Notes: generated by a model from the sequence alone, not told the origin. A stretch of DNA of 64,000 nucleotides from Demequina subtropica (GCF_000971235.1 NZ_BBMB01000012.1:124001-188000), one strand, 5' to 3'. Shown: positions 16,722-26,095, counted from the stretch's first letter. Program-made: numbers and translations.

Positions 16722-17978
16722 TCAGCGCCCGGGTCGCACCGCGACTCGGTCGTCTGCGGCCGCCAAGGAGGGTACCGCATCGTCCGGTCGGGGCCGCGTG
16801 ACGGCCCACCCGGCGACGGCCGCGGCGACCCCGGGCACGCACAGGGCGAGGCCCAGCCACGTGGGCGCGACGAAGCCGAGCCCGGCGGCGATGACCGCGC
16901 CCCCCAGGAACGCGCCCAGGCTGTTGCCGATGTTGAGCGCCGAGTGGTTGAGCGCCGCCGCGATGGTCTGGGAGTCGCCGGCGACGTCCATGAGGCGCGT
17001 CTGGATCGCGGGCGAGATCGCTGCGGCGGACGCGCCGACCATGAACAGCCCGATGAGCAGCCCTGGGACGGTGCCGGCCGACAACGCGAGGGCCAGGAGC
17101 GATGCCGCGAAGACGCCGAACAGGGTGAAGACCGCGCGGACCGCCCCGTGGTCCGCCATTCGCCCGCCCACCAGGTTGCCGACCGTCATGCCCAGCCCGA
17201 GCACGACGAGCGCGAGGGGCACGAACGACTCGGACGCGCCGGTCACCTCGGTCGCGAGGGGCGAGACGTACGAGTAGACAGCGAAGAATCCACCGAAGCC
17301 CAGCGAGCCGGTGGCGAGAGCGAGCCATACCGCGGGGCGCCGGAACGCGCCGAGCTCGCGGCGCACCGTCGCGTGGGGGTCGCCGGGCGTCCGCGGCACC
17401 CAGAACCCGATCGCGACGGTGGTGAGCGCGAAGATCGCCGCGACGCCCAGGTAGGCGACGCGCCAGCCGGTGTGCTGCCCCAGCCACGTGATGGCAGGGA
17501 CGCCGACCACGTTGGCGATGGTGAGCCCCGAGAGCACGAAGGCCGCGGCACGGCCCCGCTTGCCCGGCCCGAGCAGGTCGGCGGCGGCGAGCGCCGCGAC
17601 CCCGAAGTAGGCGCCATGCGGCAGGCCGGCGAGCACGCGGGCCGCGACCACGGTCTCGAACGTCGGAGCGAGCGCCGAGGCGAGGGTGCCCAGCGTGAAC
17701 GCCGCGGCGAGCGCCGTCAGCAGCGTCTTGCGCGGGAACCGGGCGGCGGCGGCCGCGATGGTGGGCGCGCCGATCACCACGCCCGCGGCGTACGCGGAGA
17801 TCACGAGGCCCGCCTGGGCGAGCGCACCGTCAGGGTCCTGGGCGTAGAGGTCCGGCAGGAGGTCACGCGCGATGTCAGGCAGGAGCCCCATTGCGACGAA
17901 CTCGGTGGTGCCGATGCCGAAGCCGCCGCACGCGAGGGCGAGGAGCGCGAGCCGGGTGCGCGCGGGGGTGAGCTGCAT
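16722..17978 (-). CDS. MFS transporter, drug/sugar-efflux (AraJ/Cmx-like) subgroup
   Basis: A 418-residue DHA1-type major facilitator with 12 predicted helices. The N-terminal GFGIGTTEFVAMGLLPDIA is the signature of the AraJ/YdeA/Cmx efflux group, and LAGLPHGAYFGVAALAAADL is the motif C region of antiporters. It probably exports small molecules by proton exchange; the substrate is unknown. Start ATG 17978 has GAAGAAGG upstream. The 8-bp inverted repeat 17993-18020 lies between it and its upstream neighbour. Confidence 0.85.
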   Translation of the reverse strand: MQLTPARTRLALLALACGGFGIGTTEFVAMGLLPDIARDLLPDLYAQDPDGALAQAGLVISAYAAGVVIGAPTIAAAAARFPRKTLLTALAAAFTLGTLASALAPTFETVVAARVLAGLPHGAYFGVAALAAADLLGPGKRGRAAAFVLSGLTIANVVGVPAITWLGQHTGWRVAYLGVAAIFALTTVAIGFWVPRTPGDPHATVRRELGAFRRPAVWLALATGSLGFGGFFAVYSYVSPLATEVTGASESFVPLALVVLGLGMTVGNLVGGRMADHGAVRAVFTLFGVFAASLLALALSAGTVPGLLIGLFMVGASAAAISPAIQTRLMDVAGDSQTIAAALNHSALNIGNSLGAFLGGAVIAAGLGFVAPTWLGLALCVPGVAAAVAGWAVTRPRPDDAVPSLAAADDRVAVRPGR

Positions 17979-17992
17979 GGATGCGCCTTCTT

Positions 17993-18020
17993 CGATGAGC
18001 CGTCGGGGAACCGCTCATCG
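17993..18020. repeat. Inverted repeat upstream of the MFS gene
   Basis: CGATGAGC and GCTCATCG form a perfect 8-bp inverted repeat with a 12-nt loop. It lies 14 bp upstream of the MFS start and downstream of the acyl-CoA dehydrogenase gene on the same strand. It could terminate the upstream transcript or act as an operator or leader hairpin for the transporter. The sequence does not distinguish these. Confidence 0.4.
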
Positions 18021-18101
18021 TCGAGCGCGGGCCAGGACGCGAGGCCCTGTTCGACACCAGTCAACCACCCGCGCACGCCCAGCATTCCGCCGGGACGCGC
18101 C

Positions 18102-20051
18102 TCAGTCGCGCAGCACCTGCGCCGCGAGCCACGGCTCGGGGATCCCGAGCCCCTCGACGAGCGCGAGCGCGTGCGGCCGCAGCTCGCGGCACAGCGCATC
18201 GATCTGATCCAAGATCACCTTGGACCGTGCCGTGGTCATGCGGCTGTGCTCGAGGAACCACGCGCGATCGTCCGCGATCGAGCTGAGGGCGTAGAGCGCG
18301 CGCACCTTCTCGAGCACCGCTCGCGCCTCCCGGTCCTCGCATGCCGCGACCATGTCGACCAGCGCCGCGAGCGTGACGCGCTCCATGTGGGCGCGAGCGA
18401 CGAACTGCACATGCGGTCCGAGGCGGTTGAAACCCTCGAACGCGTCGCCCGTGCTCTTGGCAGCCGCGCGCATGCGGCGCGCGAGCGACTCGAGCGCATG
18501 GCGCTCGCGCTCCTCGAACATGAGCGCGTGCCAGCCCGCGTCCACGAGCGTGGTCTCCTCGGGGCGCCGGCGCGCCGTGGCCGCGAGCCTGTCGAACAGC
18601 AGGCCCGCGGAGGTCCGCTCCATCACCATGCCGCCCACCGCACGCGTGGTGGCCTGGACCACCCCGGAGCGGTCGAGCGCGCTCCACGCCTGCTTGTAGT
18701 CCGTGAGCAGCGCCTTGGTCACCAGCTGCATGAGCACGGTGTTGTCGCCCTCGAAGGTGGCGAAGATGTCGACGTCGCCGCGCAGGGCGGTGAGCTCGTT
18801 CTCGCTGATGTAGCCGGCGCCGCCGCACGCCTCGCGTGCCTCCTGCACGGCCCGGTTCGCGAACCACGTCTGCATCGACTTCATCCCCGCGGCGAACGTC
18901 TCGAGCTCGCGCTGGTCCCGCTCCGTGCTGGGCTCGTCGCCCTGGACGTGCACGAGCGCCTCGATGAGCCGGTTCTGCGCGGCCCCGAGCGCGTACGAGC
19001 GTGCGATGAGCGGCAGCAGCCGACGCTGATGGACCACGTAGTCGAGGAGGAGCACGCCGTCGGGCCGGCCCGGGGCGGGGAACTGCCGGCGGCGCAGCGC
19101 GTGGCGCGTCGCGATCGAGAGCGCGCGCCGGGCGGCCATGGCCCCGCCGTCGCCGACGCAGACCCGTCCCCGCACGAGCGTGCCGAGCATCGTGAAGAAC
19201 CGCCGGTTCGGATCCGCGATGGGCGAGGCGTAGACGCCGTCCTCGGTCACGCCGCCGTAGCGGTCGAGGAGCATCCGGCGCGGCACGCGGACGTGGTCGA
19301 AGCGGAGCGTGCCGTTGTCGATGCCCAGCAGCCCGCCCTTGTGCCCGTGGTCGCCGGTGGTGACGCCCGGCAGGTCCTCGCCGTCCTCGTCGCGGATCGG
19401 CACCAGGATGGTGTGGACGCCGTGGCGCTCGCCATCGACCACGAGCTGGCCGAAGACGGCCGCCATCCGACCGTCGCGCGCGGCGTTGCCGATGTAGGCC
19501 TTGGTCGCCGCCTCCGTGGGAGTGTGGACCTCGTACTCGTCGGACTCGGACAGGTACGTGACGGTGGTCTCGAGGCTCGCGACATCGGAGCCGTGGCCGA
19601 GCTCGGTCATCGCGAAGCACCCGAGGAGCTCCATCGAGGTCACGCCGGGCAGGAACGTGTCGTGGTGCCACGCCGTGCCCAGGTTGGTGACGGCGCCGCC
19701 GAACAGGCCGAACTGCACGCCCGACTTGATGGTCACGGACAGGTCGCACATCGCGAGCGTCTCGAACGTGAGCGCGGCCTCGAGCGGGTCCGCGTGAGCA
19801 CCCGCGCGCTGCGGCACGCCCGCGGAGCCGAAGCCCGCCGCCTGAAGCTCGAGCAGCCGTGCGAGCGTCCAGTCGCGCGACTCCTCGATGCCCAGCTCGA
19901 CGGGCCGGAGCGCGCCTTCGGCGGGGAAGGTGGCACGCGCCACGGCCCGTTCGGCGGCATACGGCCCATCGAGCGCGACGCGCAGCGCCGCTCCGACGGT
20001 GGTGAGGCGCTCGTGGGCGAGCGGGCTGGGCGTCTGGTCGGTCAACGTCAT
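18102..20051 (-). CDS. Acyl-CoA dehydrogenase/oxidase (large, acyl-CoA oxidase-like)
   Basis: A 649-residue flavoprotein of acyl-CoA oxidase length. The FAD/substrate segment GCFAMTELGHGSDVASLETT, the middle-domain KGGLLGIDNGTLRFDHVRVP, and EACGGAGYISENELTALRGD with FATFEGDNTVLMQLV match acyl-CoA oxidases and their bacterial homologues, which introduce the trans-2 double bond. Start ATG 20051 is preferred over TTG 20057 because AAGGAG (complement of 20058-20063) lies 6 nt upstream. It follows the TetR gene by 16 nt and is probably cotranscribed with it. Confidence 0.87.
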   Translation of the reverse strand: MTLTDQTPSPLAHERLTTVGAALRVALDGPYAAERAVARATFPAEGALRPVELGIEESRDWTLARLLELQAAGFGSAGVPQRAGAHADPLEAALTFETLAMCDLSVTIKSGVQFGLFGGAVTNLGTAWHHDTFLPGVTSMELLGCFAMTELGHGSDVASLETTVTYLSESDEYEVHTPTEAATKAYIGNAARDGRMAAVFGQLVVDGERHGVHTILVPIRDEDGEDLPGVTTGDHGHKGGLLGIDNGTLRFDHVRVPRRMLLDRYGGVTEDGVYASPIADPNRRFFTMLGTLVRGRVCVGDGGAMAARRALSIATRHALRRRQFPAPGRPDGVLLLDYVVHQRRLLPLIARSYALGAAQNRLIEALVHVQGDEPSTERDQRELETFAAGMKSMQTWFANRAVQEAREACGGAGYISENELTALRGDVDIFATFEGDNTVLMQLVTKALLTDYKQAWSALDRSGVVQATTRAVGGMVMERTSAGLLFDRLAATARRRPEETTLVDAGWHALMFEERERHALESLARRMRAAAKSTGDAFEGFNRLGPHVQFVARAHMERVTLAALVDMVAACEDREARAVLEKVRALYALSSIADDRAWFLEHSRMTTARSKVILDQIDALCRELRPHALALVEGLGIPEPWLAAQVLRD

Positions 20052-20067
20052 TGTCAACTCCTTCGGT

Positions 20068-20718
20068 TCAGGTCGGATCGAGGCCGAGCGCGCCGCTCGG
20101 CGCCAGCGCGCCGACGAAGCCGGGCGCGAAGATCGCGGTGATGTGGGCGACCACGTCGGCGCGGGGCGGACGCGGCGAAGCGTCCATCCACTGATCCGCC
20201 GCGGCCCTGATGAAGCCCACGAGGCCGTGCCCCCAGATCGATGCCGACGACGCGTCGACGCCCGTGCGCTCGAGGTGGGCGCCGATCGCCTCGGAGACGT
20301 GGGTGCCCATGATCGCCGGCAGGTTGCCCGCGGGGTCGGGCGCGCCCGCGGGGGTGGCCACCGGCACGGCGAGCACGAACCGGTAGATGTGGGGGTCGCG
20401 CTCGACCAGGCTGAGGTACGCGTCGGCGAGGTCGCCCGCCATGCGCCCGAGGTCCTCGGTGTCGGTGAGCTGGAGCGCGGTCGTCAGCCCGGCGTGGATG
20501 TACGCGTGGACCGACTCGACCACGGCGGCATAGAGGCCCGCGCGATCGCCGAAGTGCCGGTAGAGCACGGTCTTCGAGGTGCCCGCACGTGCCGCGATGT
20601 CCTCGAGCGCGACGCCCGGCCCGTGGACGCGGATGGCGCGCAACGCGTGGGAGACGAGCTCGCGGCGCCGATCGGCGCGATGCTGCTCCCACCTGGTATC
20701 CCGGCCATCGGAGGACAT
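20068..20718 (-). CDS. TetR-family regulator of the fatty-acid oxidation genes
   Basis: A 216-residue TetR repressor. The helix-turn-helix is VALEDIAARAGTSKTVLYRH followed by FGDRAGLYAAVVE (residues 36-70). The effector domain contains aromatic and Arg residues but no diagnostic motif. The start is ATG 20718, with TATAGT (complement of 20725-20730) 6 nt upstream and no ribosome site, so it is probably leaderless. The 41-bp dyad 20729-20769 overlaps this -10 element, implying autorepression and control of the divergent thiolase operon. Acyl-CoA is the likely inducer by analogy with FadR/KstR regulators. Confidence 0.88.
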   Translation of the reverse strand: MSSDGRDTRWEQHRADRRRELVSHALRAIRVHGPGVALEDIAARAGTSKTVLYRHFGDRAGLYAAVVESVHAYIHAGLTTALQLTDTEDLGRMAGDLADAYLSLVERDPHIYRFVLAVPVATPAGAPDPAGNLPAIMGTHVSEAIGAHLERTGVDASSASIWGHGLVGFIRAAADQWMDASPRPPRADVVAHITAIFAPGFVGALAPSGALGLDPT

Positions 20719-20728
20719 GACACGACTA

Positions 20729-20769
20729 TATCCAGTACCGGAGGTATCTGCTACCGTCAGTATCGGATA
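20729..20769. promoter_or_regulatory. 41-bp imperfect dyad between divergent TetR and thiolase genes
   Basis: The outer arms TATCC and GGATA are exact, and the two 18-bp halves match at 13 of 18 positions around a 5-bp centre (TCTGC). Within it, CAGTACCGG (20733) and CAGTATCGG (20758) recur as a direct repeat 25 bp apart. The element overlaps the TetR -10 hexamer and precedes the thiolase start by 25 bp. It is the expected operator of the TetR protein. Confidence 0.6.
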
Positions 20770-20793
20770 ACCACCGAATCTCCCGGAGGAGCT

Positions 20794-22062
20794 ATGCACC
20801 ACAAGGTCGTGGTCGTCGGAGGGAACCGCATCCCCTTCGCGAAGGCGGGCGGACCCTACGCACAGGCGTCCAACCATGACATGCTGACCGCCGCCCTCGA
20901 CGGGCTCGTCGCACGCACCGGGCTCTCCGGCTCGCGCGTGGGCGAGGTCGCCGGCGGTGCGGTCCTCAAGCACCCCAACGACTTCAACCTCACCCGTGAG
21001 GCGGTGCTCAGCTCCGCGCTCTCGCCGCTCACGCCGGCCTGCGATCTCCAGCAGGCGTGCGCGACGGGGCTCGAGACCACCATGTACATCGCCAACAAGA
21101 TCGCGCTCGGTCAGCTCGACAGCGGGATCGCCGCGGGCGTCGACTCCGCCTCCGACGCCCCGATCACGGTGAGCGACCCGTTGCGCCGGATCCTCCTCGA
21201 GGCCAGCCGCGCCCGCAGCGCGAAGCAGCGCATCGCGGCGTTCGCGAAGATCCGCCCCAGCCATCTGGCCCCGCTCGCGCCGCGCGTGGCCGAGCCTCGC
21301 ACCGGCCTGTCGATGGGTGAGCACCAGGCGCTTACCACGACCCGCTGGGGCATCACGCGCGAGGCGCAGGACGAGCTCGCGGCCGCGAGCCACCACCGTC
21401 TGGCCGAGGCCTGGGACCGCGGCTTCTTCGACGACCTCGTGACGCCGTACCTGCGCGTCGCCAAGGACGCGCTGCTGCGCCCCGACACGAGCGTCGAGCG
21501 CCTCGCGGCGCTCAAGCCTGCCTTCGGCGGCCCGGACGGCACCATGACCGCGGGCAACTCCACCGCCCTCTCGGACGGGGCCGCCGCCACGCTGCTCGCG
21601 ACCGAGGAGTGGGCCGCCGAGCACCACCTCACGCCGTGGGCGCGCATCGTCGATGCCGAGGTCGCCGCCGTCGACCACCCGGCTGGGGAGGATCTGCTCC
21701 TCGCGCCCGTCGGCGCGACGGGCCGCCTGCTCGCGCGCCAGGGGCTCACGGTCGACGACATCGACCTTTTCGAGATCCACGAGGCGTTCGCGTCGACCGT
21801 GCTCGCGACCCTCGAGGCCTGGCAGGACGAGGACTACTGCCGCGACCTGGGGCTCGACGGCGCGATCGGCACGCTCGACCGCGCACGGCTCAACGTCGCG
21901 GGCTCGTCGCTCGCGGTCGGCCACCCGTTCGCCGCGACGGGCGCGCGCATCGTGCCGACCCTCGCGAAGCTCCTGCACGAGCGCGGGCCCGGCTCGCGCG
22001 GCCTCATCTCGGTATGCGCGGCCGGCGGCCAGGGCGTCGTCGCGATCCTGGAGGCGGTGTGA
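20794..22062 (+). CDS. Acetyl-CoA C-acyltransferase (thiolase, FadI/FadA-like)
   Basis: A 422-residue thiolase. The acylated Cys is in LQQACATGLETTMYIA, the catalytic His in DLFEIHEAFASTVLA and the second Cys in SVCAAGGQGVVAIL; GHPFAATGARIV is the C-terminal signature. It cleaves 3-oxoacyl-CoA in beta-oxidation. Start ATG 20794 follows GGAGGAG. Its stop overlaps the next ATG (TGATG). It heads the FabG-like, MaoC and FadD gene set. Confidence 0.93.
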   Translation: MHHKVVVVGGNRIPFAKAGGPYAQASNHDMLTAALDGLVARTGLSGSRVGEVAGGAVLKHPNDFNLTREAVLSSALSPLTPACDLQQACATGLETTMYIANKIALGQLDSGIAAGVDSASDAPITVSDPLRRILLEASRARSAKQRIAAFAKIRPSHLAPLAPRVAEPRTGLSMGEHQALTTTRWGITREAQDELAAASHHRLAEAWDRGFFDDLVTPYLRVAKDALLRPDTSVERLAALKPAFGGPDGTMTAGNSTALSDGAAATLLATEEWAAEHHLTPWARIVDAEVAAVDHPAGEDLLLAPVGATGRLLARQGLTVDDIDLFEIHEAFASTVLATLEAWQDEDYCRDLGLDGAIGTLDRARLNVAGSSLAVGHPFAATGARIVPTLAKLLHERGPGSRGLISVCAAGGQGVVAILEAV

Positions 22063-23414
22063 TGGGCGCCCTCGAGAAGGCCTTCTACTCCCCCGTCGGG
22101 CGCAAGGTCGCCGCCAAGGCCGGCCTCGCCGAGCCGCCCCGTCTGCGCCGCGGGCGGGAGTTCCCGCGTGGCCCGATCGTGCTCGCACCGCTCGGGCCGT
22201 CGACGCTCGTGGAGGAGACGCTCGCGCTCGTGGGGCGCGCCTTCGACGCCCCCGTGGTCGACGCGGGCGAGGACGCCCCCGGCTACGGCGACCGCATCGG
22301 CGCGCTCATCGTGGACGCGACCGATGTCGCCGCGGTGGCCGAGCTCGAGGGTCTCCGCGCGGTGCTGCGTCCCGCCGTGCGCGGCGTGGAGCGCGCGGGC
22401 CGGATCGTCGTGATGGCCCGTCCGGGCGGCGTCGGCGGCGGATGGGAGGCCGATGCGGTGGCGCGCGCCCTCGACGGGATCAACCGGACGGTCGCCAAGG
22501 AGCTGCGCGGCGGCGCGACCTCGACGCTGATCTACGCGCACGAGGGCGTGACCCCGGCGGACCTGGTCTCCACGCTCGGCTTCGTGCTCCAGGGGCGCAG
22601 CGCCTTCGTCGACGGCCAGGCGTGGCACGTGCGTCCCGCCGCGACCCCGGAGGCTCCGCTCGCCGAGCGTCCCCTCGAGGGCAAGGTATGCGTGGTGACG
22701 GGCGCCGCACGGGGCATCGGGGCCGCCATCGCGCGCACGCTCGCGCGTGACGGCGCGGTCATCGTGGCCGTCGACATCCCCATGGCGGGCGAGGGCCTCG
22801 CCGCGGTCGCCAACGAGATCGGCGGGACGGCCCTCCAGCTCGACATCACCGCGGACGATGCGGGCGCCAGGATCGCGGCGCATGTCGCGGCCCGGGGCGA
22901 GCGGATCCACGCGATGGTCCACAACGCCGGCATCACGCGCGACAAGATGCTCGTCAACACGGACGCGGGCCGCTGGGGCTCGGTGGTCGACGTCAACCTC
23001 GCGGCGCAGATGCGCATCAACGCGGTGCTGCTCGACCCCGCCACGGAGGGCGGCCTCGCGGACGACGGCCGGATCATCGGCGTGGCCTCCACGTCCGGGC
23101 TCGCGGGCAACAAGGGGCAGACGAACTACGCGGCCTCGAAGGCCGGCGTGGCGGGCCTCGTCATCGCCATGGCTCCCGACCTCGCGGAGCGGGGCATCAC
23201 CGTGAACGCGGTCGCCCCGGGCTTCATCGAGACCGACATGACGGCCAAGATCCCGTTCGTCCAGCGCGAGGTCTTCCGTCGCAGCAACAGCCTCAGCCAG
23301 GGGGGCAGCCCCGTCGACGTCGCCGAGACCATCGGCTACCTCGTCGACCCCGCCTCGCAGGGCGTCACGGGCCAGGTGGTCCGCGTCTGCGGCCAGAACC
23401 TGGTGGGGGCGTGA
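22062..23414 (+). CDS. High-molecular-weight 3-oxoacyl reductase (FabG4-like SDR)
   Basis: A 450-residue protein. Residues 1-205 are the flavodoxin-like N-terminal domain of FabG4-type enzymes, and residues 210-450 are a classical SDR with TGAARGIGAAIARTLARDGA, HNAGITRDKM, the Ser of VASTSG and TNYAASKAGVAG. HMW FabG proteins in actinobacteria use NADH with CoA-linked substrates, so here it likely acts as 3-hydroxyacyl-CoA dehydrogenase in beta-oxidation. It overlaps the thiolase stop by one base and its own TGA overlaps the MaoC ATG. Confidence 0.9.
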   Translation: MGALEKAFYSPVGRKVAAKAGLAEPPRLRRGREFPRGPIVLAPLGPSTLVEETLALVGRAFDAPVVDAGEDAPGYGDRIGALIVDATDVAAVAELEGLRAVLRPAVRGVERAGRIVVMARPGGVGGGWEADAVARALDGINRTVAKELRGGATSTLIYAHEGVTPADLVSTLGFVLQGRSAFVDGQAWHVRPAATPEAPLAERPLEGKVCVVTGAARGIGAAIARTLARDGAVIVAVDIPMAGEGLAAVANEIGGTALQLDITADDAGARIAAHVAARGERIHAMVHNAGITRDKMLVNTDAGRWGSVVDVNLAAQMRINAVLLDPATEGGLADDGRIIGVASTSGLAGNKGQTNYAASKAGVAGLVIAMAPDLAERGITVNAVAPGFIETDMTAKIPFVQREVFRRSNSLSQGGSPVDVAETIGYLVDPASQGVTGQVVRVCGQNLVGA

Positions 23415-24283
23415 TGCCCGCCGCCGTCGAACGCCCCGTCGAGCGCCTCGACGGGCTGCCGGCGATGGGCGCGTCCTTCGCGCGCGCGCTCGTGCCGTCC
23501 CGCAAGGGCGAGGCGAGGGTCCCGTCGCATGCGGTCCGTGTCGAGGGCGTGCGCCAGGACCTCGACAGGCTCGCGGAGTACTCGCGCGTGTGCGGCTACA
23601 CGCTGCGGAACGCAGTCCCCGCGACCTGGATCCACGTGCTCACGTTCCCGCTCCACGTGAGCCTGCTCGGCGACCGCCGCTCCTCGGTGCGGCTCGTCGG
23701 GGCGGTGCACGCGTCCAACTCCATGACGATGCACCGTGCCGTGGCCACCGCGGAGGCGCTCGACCTCGAGGTCCACGCCGAGGGGCTGCGCCCGCACGCC
23801 CGCGGCGCGATGCTCGACCTCGTCGGCACCGCGAGCGTCGACGGCGAGACAGTGTGGGAGGGCGTGAGCACGTACCTGGTCGCGGGGATGAGGGTGCCGG
23901 GCGAGCCGGCACCCGTCGAGCGCGAGCCGTTCGACCCGCAGCCGCCGCTGGCCCTGTGGCGCCTCGCGCCCGACCTTGGACGGCGGTACCGCCGGGTCTC
24001 GCAGGACCCGAACCCGATCCACACCAATCGGGTGGCCGCGAAGGCCTTCGGGTTCGCGCGGCCCATCATCCACGGGATGTGGACCCACGCGCATGCGCTC
24101 GCGGCCCTCGAAGGGCGCCACGGCGAGTCGTACAGCGCGCACGTGGCGTTCGTGAAGCCCGTGCTGCTGCCGTCCACGGTGGGCTTCCGTGCGACCGCGC
24201 ACGCCGAGGGCCTCGACGCCGCGGTCACCACGCGCGACGGCTCCAAGCCGCACCTCCTCATGAGCGTCCGCCGCGCGTCGTAG
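23414..24283 (+). CDS. MaoC-like enoyl-CoA hydratase (double hot-dog)
   Basis: A 289-residue protein with two hot-dog halves. The C-terminal half carries the hydratase-2 motif DPNPIHTNRVAAKAFGFARP followed by IIHGMW, including the catalytic Asp and His. It hydrates trans-2-enoyl-CoA to the 3-hydroxyacyl-CoA used by the upstream FabG4-like enzyme. Start ATG 23414 shares a base with the preceding TGA. FadD follows 72 nt later with its own weak ribosome site. Confidence 0.88.
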   Translation: MPAAVERPVERLDGLPAMGASFARALVPSRKGEARVPSHAVRVEGVRQDLDRLAEYSRVCGYTLRNAVPATWIHVLTFPLHVSLLGDRRSSVRLVGAVHASNSMTMHRAVATAEALDLEVHAEGLRPHARGAMLDLVGTASVDGETVWEGVSTYLVAGMRVPGEPAPVEREPFDPQPPLALWRLAPDLGRRYRRVSQDPNPIHTNRVAAKAFGFARPIIHGMWTHAHALAALEGRHGESYSAHVAFVKPVLLPSTVGFRATAHAEGLDAAVTTRDGSKPHLLMSVRRAS

Positions 24284-24355
24284 TCGCGCGGGACGGCCCG
24301 GACAGGGAACAATCGTCCCCGAACCAGATCCGCCCATCGATGAGGATGTGACGCC

Positions 24356-26095
24356 ATGTCCCCCCACGCCCGCACCGCCCACGACCCCGTCGGCGGCGAG
24401 GACCGACCCTGGTACCAGTACTACGGACCCGGCGTGCCTCGCGCGATCGAGCCCGTCGCGGACCGTTCCCTGGGCGAGATGGTGGCGCGCGCAGCCGAGG
24501 AGCACGGCGACAACGTGGCGTTCTCCAACCTCGGGGGCACGCTCACGTTCCGCCAGGTGGACCAGCTCGCGACGCGCTTCGCCGCCTTCCTCCAGCAGGA
24601 CCTCGGCCTCGCCAAGGGCGACCGCATCGTCATCCAGATGCCCAACCTGCTCCAGTACCCCGTCGCCCTGTACGGCGCGCTGCGCGCCGGCCTCATCGTG
24701 GTCAACGCGAACCCGCTGTACACGTCGCGCGAGATGGAGGGCGTGTTCCGGGACGCCAAGCCGCGCGCGATCGTGGTGATGGCCAACTTCGCGGACAAGG
24801 TCGCCGGCATCCTCGGCGCGACCAGCATCGAGCACGTCATCGTCACGCAGGCGGGCGACCTGCTCCCCCAGCCCAAGCGGGCCCTCACCAACTTCGTTGC
24901 CGCGAAGATCAAGAAGATGGTGCCCGAGTACCACCTTCCCGAGGCGATCGGCTTCCGCGCCGCGCTCGCGAGGGGCCGCGGCAGGACCCTCGCGACGCCC
25001 GAGCTCACGCAGGACGACGTCGCGTTCCTCCAGTACACGGGCGGCACCACGGGCGGCGCGAAGGCCGCCGTGCTGACCCACGGCAACCTCCTGGCGAACC
25101 AGGAGCAGTTCATCGCGCAGATCCGGAACACGCTGGGCGAGGAGCGCCAGTCGGTCATCATCGCCGCGCTCCCGCTCTACCACGTGTTCTCCCTCACGGT
25201 GAACTGCATCGGGTTCTTCAAGTTCGGCTCGCACAACGTGCTCATCACCAACCCGCGCGACCTCAAGGGGTTCGTCAAGACCCTGGACGCCACGAAGCCC
25301 GACGGCCTCATCCTGGTGAGCACCCTCGCGGGCGGGCTGCTCGACACCGACGGCTTCGCCGACGTCGACTTCGGCAGGCTCAAGCTCACGGTGGGCGGCG
25401 GCATGGCCGTGCGCTCCGCCGTCTCCGATCGCTGGAAGAAGGTCACCGGCCACGACATCACGGAGGGCTACGGCCTCACCGAGGCGTCGCCCGTGGTCTC
25501 GGTCAACCCGACCCACATGCCTCCGCGCATCGGCACCATCGGCGTGCCGCTGCCGAGCACCGACGTGCGCATCGTCGATGACGAGGCCAACCCGCTGCCG
25601 CTCGGCGAGCGCGGAGAGCTCGCGGTCCGCGGCCCACAGGTGATGCAGGGCTACTGGAACAACGCCGAGGAGACGGCGCGCGTCCTGACCGAGGACGGCT
25701 GGCTCCTCACCGGAGACGTCGCGGTGGAGGACGAGGACGGGTTCTTCCGGATCGTCGACCGCAAGAAGGAGATCATCGTCTGCGGCGGCTTCAACGTCTA
25801 CCCGGGCGAGATCGAGGACGCGGCGATGCTGCACCCCCTGGTGATCGAGGCAGGCGCCATCCCGATCCCCAACGAGCACTCGGGCGAGGTTCCCAAGCTG
25901 TTCGTGGTCCGGCGCGACGAGTCGCTCACCGAGGACGCCCTGCGCACGTTCCTCAAGGAGCGCCTCACGGGCTACAAGCGGCCGAGGGTGATCGAGTTCA
26001 TCGACGCGCTGCCCAAGAACAACGTCGGCAAGGTGCTGCGCCGCGAGCTTCGCGAGCTCGAGGCGTCGCGTGCGGAGGACGCCCCCGCATCGTGA
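24356..26095 (+). CDS. fadD: Long-chain fatty-acid-CoA ligase
   Basis: A 579-residue ANL-superfamily ligase. The P-loop is YTGGTTGGAKAAVLTHGN, the A5 motif is EGYGLTEASPVVS, the A8 hinge is DRKKEIIVCGGFNVYPGEIE, and the C-terminal catalytic Lys is in KNNVGKVLRRELREL. It activates fatty acids with ATP and CoA to feed the adjacent beta-oxidation enzymes. Start ATG 24356 is preceded by GAGGATG. The stop overlaps the GTG of the glutaminase gene (GTGA). Confidence 0.93.
   Translation: MSPHARTAHDPVGGEDRPWYQYYGPGVPRAIEPVADRSLGEMVARAAEEHGDNVAFSNLGGTLTFRQVDQLATRFAAFLQQDLGLAKGDRIVIQMPNLLQYPVALYGALRAGLIVVNANPLYTSREMEGVFRDAKPRAIVVMANFADKVAGILGATSIEHVIVTQAGDLLPQPKRALTNFVAAKIKKMVPEYHLPEAIGFRAALARGRGRTLATPELTQDDVAFLQYTGGTTGGAKAAVLTHGNLLANQEQFIAQIRNTLGEERQSVIIAALPLYHVFSLTVNCIGFFKFGSHNVLITNPRDLKGFVKTLDATKPDGLILVSTLAGGLLDTDGFADVDFGRLKLTVGGGMAVRSAVSDRWKKVTGHDITEGYGLTEASPVVSVNPTHMPPRIGTIGVPLPSTDVRIVDDEANPLPLGERGELAVRGPQVMQGYWNNAEETARVLTEDGWLLTGDVAVEDEDGFFRIVDRKKEIIVCGGFNVYPGEIEDAAMLHPLVIEAGAIPIPNEHSGEVPKLFVVRRDESLTEDALRTFLKERLTGYKRPRVIEFIDALPKNNVGKVLRRELRELEASRAEDAPAS

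Noticed and set aside
16533..20141. A 1202-codon plus-strand frame and similar long frames at 4120-7713, 27616-30405, 35303-38161, 39532-42180 and 23336-25879
   Set aside because: Each lies opposite or out of frame with a gene having clear family motifs. Their translations are Arg/Ala/Gly/Pro-rich without recognisable domains, as expected of shadows in high-GC DNA.
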